Of a stretch of 37,324 bases of DNA, positions 37,106-37,324 are shown piece after piece. A model generated the notes under the pieces. It was not told the origin of the DNA, searched no databases, and was given only the letters and a program-made list of their open reading frames with translations. The stretch comes from an uncultured Mycoplasmatota bacterium. GTDB taxonomy: Bacteria; Bacillota_I; Bacilli_A; RF39; UBA660. Location: contig CAMEJC010000008.1 of assembly GCA_945919295.1 (NCBI GenBank), positions 1 through 37,324 on the forward strand, given 5' to 3'. Every line of letters begins with the position of its first letter. Within the stretch, counting starts at the first letter, position 1. The position numbers and the translations under genes were made by a program.

Positions 37106-37324
37106 TCTGACACCTCTTTTAATATATCATTTGAACCGCTTAACTCATCTTGTATAATTTCTAACTTAAAATTAAACTGTTTCATTGCTATAATAGTATT
37201 TTTATTAACTGCATCAATTATTTCTTGTATATCATTTACAGCTTTATCAATTACTTCTTTTTGCTTTTTATTTTCTTGTTGTAACTCTCTTATAGCGTGA
37301 GTAATTTTTGCATGAGGGAAATTA
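37102..37324 (-). CDS. Partial coiled-coil protein cut by the right edge
   Basis: Begins outside the window and reads NFPHAKITHAIRELQQENKK, then QKEVIDKAVNDIQEIIDAVNKNTIIAMKQ and ends SNDILKEVSE at a TGA overlapping the next ATG. Its first 18 residues are encoded by a 55-base stretch identical to 1205-1259. The window ends flush with that repeat. It is a paralogue of the 983-1345 gene with a different C-terminal part. Confidence 0.62.
   Translation of the reverse strand, partial: NFPHAKITHAIRELQQENKKQKEVIDKAVNDIQEIIDAVNKNTIIAMKQFNFKLEIIQDELSGSNDILKEVSE
37270..37324. repeat. 55-bp exact direct repeat of 1205-1259 at the right edge
   Basis: Bases 37270-37324 are identical and co-oriented with 1205-1259; the base before the repeat differs. 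It ends exactly with the window. It encodes the shared NFPHAKITHAIRELQQEN segment of two early genes. Confidence 0.85.

Noticed and set aside
1-37324. Possible alternative genetic code (TAG or TGA reassigned), as in some gut phages
   Set aside because: Core structural genes are full length with standard stops, and all three stops are used at sensible gene ends.

Overview
The window is almost certainly most of a temperate, long-tailed (siphovirus-type) bacteriophage genome from a low-GC Bacillota (Firmicutes) host, probably a gut bacterium. By eye the DNA is about 70% A+T. Shine-Dalgarno sites are strong (AGGAGG, GAGGTG), genes are packed with ATGA and TAATG overlaps, and the standard code is used. 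The proteins are typical of Firmicute phages: P27-like small terminase, HK97-type portal/protease/capsid, DUF859, Cpl-7 endolysin repeat, large serine integrase, ERF, DUF1492 and DUF1064.

Layout. (1) 1-9.4 kb, minus strand: early/replication region. It starts at an extended -10 promoter near 9470 and runs leftwards through a Cro-like regulator, two SSBs, an ERF annealing protein, a PD-(D/E)XK nuclease, NinB-like, HNH-like and DUF1064 proteins, an AbrB-like protein, a replication initiator carrying 11-bp iterons, a DUF1492 late regulator and small accessory genes. (2) 9.6-11.5 kb, plus strand: lysogeny module (XRE repressor and serine integrase). (3) 11.55-11.75 kb: integrase/lysis junction with a second iteron array, candidate attP and a terminator. 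(4) 34.4 down to 11.75 kb, minus strand: late operon. In transcription order it holds two fibre/baseplate-like genes (one a BspA-type leucine-rich-repeat protein), HNH and GIY-YIG endonucleases, an HNH-like protein, a small membrane protein, ParB-like and Mom-like proteins, terminase, portal, protease, capsid, connectors, major tail protein, tail chaperones with a -1 frameshift, tape measure, Dit, tail-endopeptidase-like protein, collagen-like and DUF859 proteins, two holin-like proteins and the endolysin. (5) 34.4-37.3 kb, minus strand: more early accessory genes, continuing the left-hand early operon across the window edge in a circular map.

The integrase end is joined directly to the lysis genes with no host DNA, so the sequence looks like the excised or virion form, circularly permuted. 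The right edge stops exactly at the end of a 55-bp repeat that also lies at 1205-1259, which suggests an assembly break rather than a natural end.

Most notable points: a group I intron (864 nt) with an HNH gene splits the tape-measure gene, and P1, P3, P7, P8 and P10 can all be drawn; a GIY-YIG gene has apparently inserted into the 3' end of an HNH gene and duplicated its tail; a tRNA-like element without an anticodon arm overlaps the stop of the Mom-like gene; an origin-like iteron module occurs twice, in the initiator gene and beside the integrase; and a promoter-terminator leader precedes the late operon. Several small genes, a missing SSB start codon and a disrupted early gene are also described. 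I see no retroelement, CRISPR array or recognisable anti-phage defence cassette.
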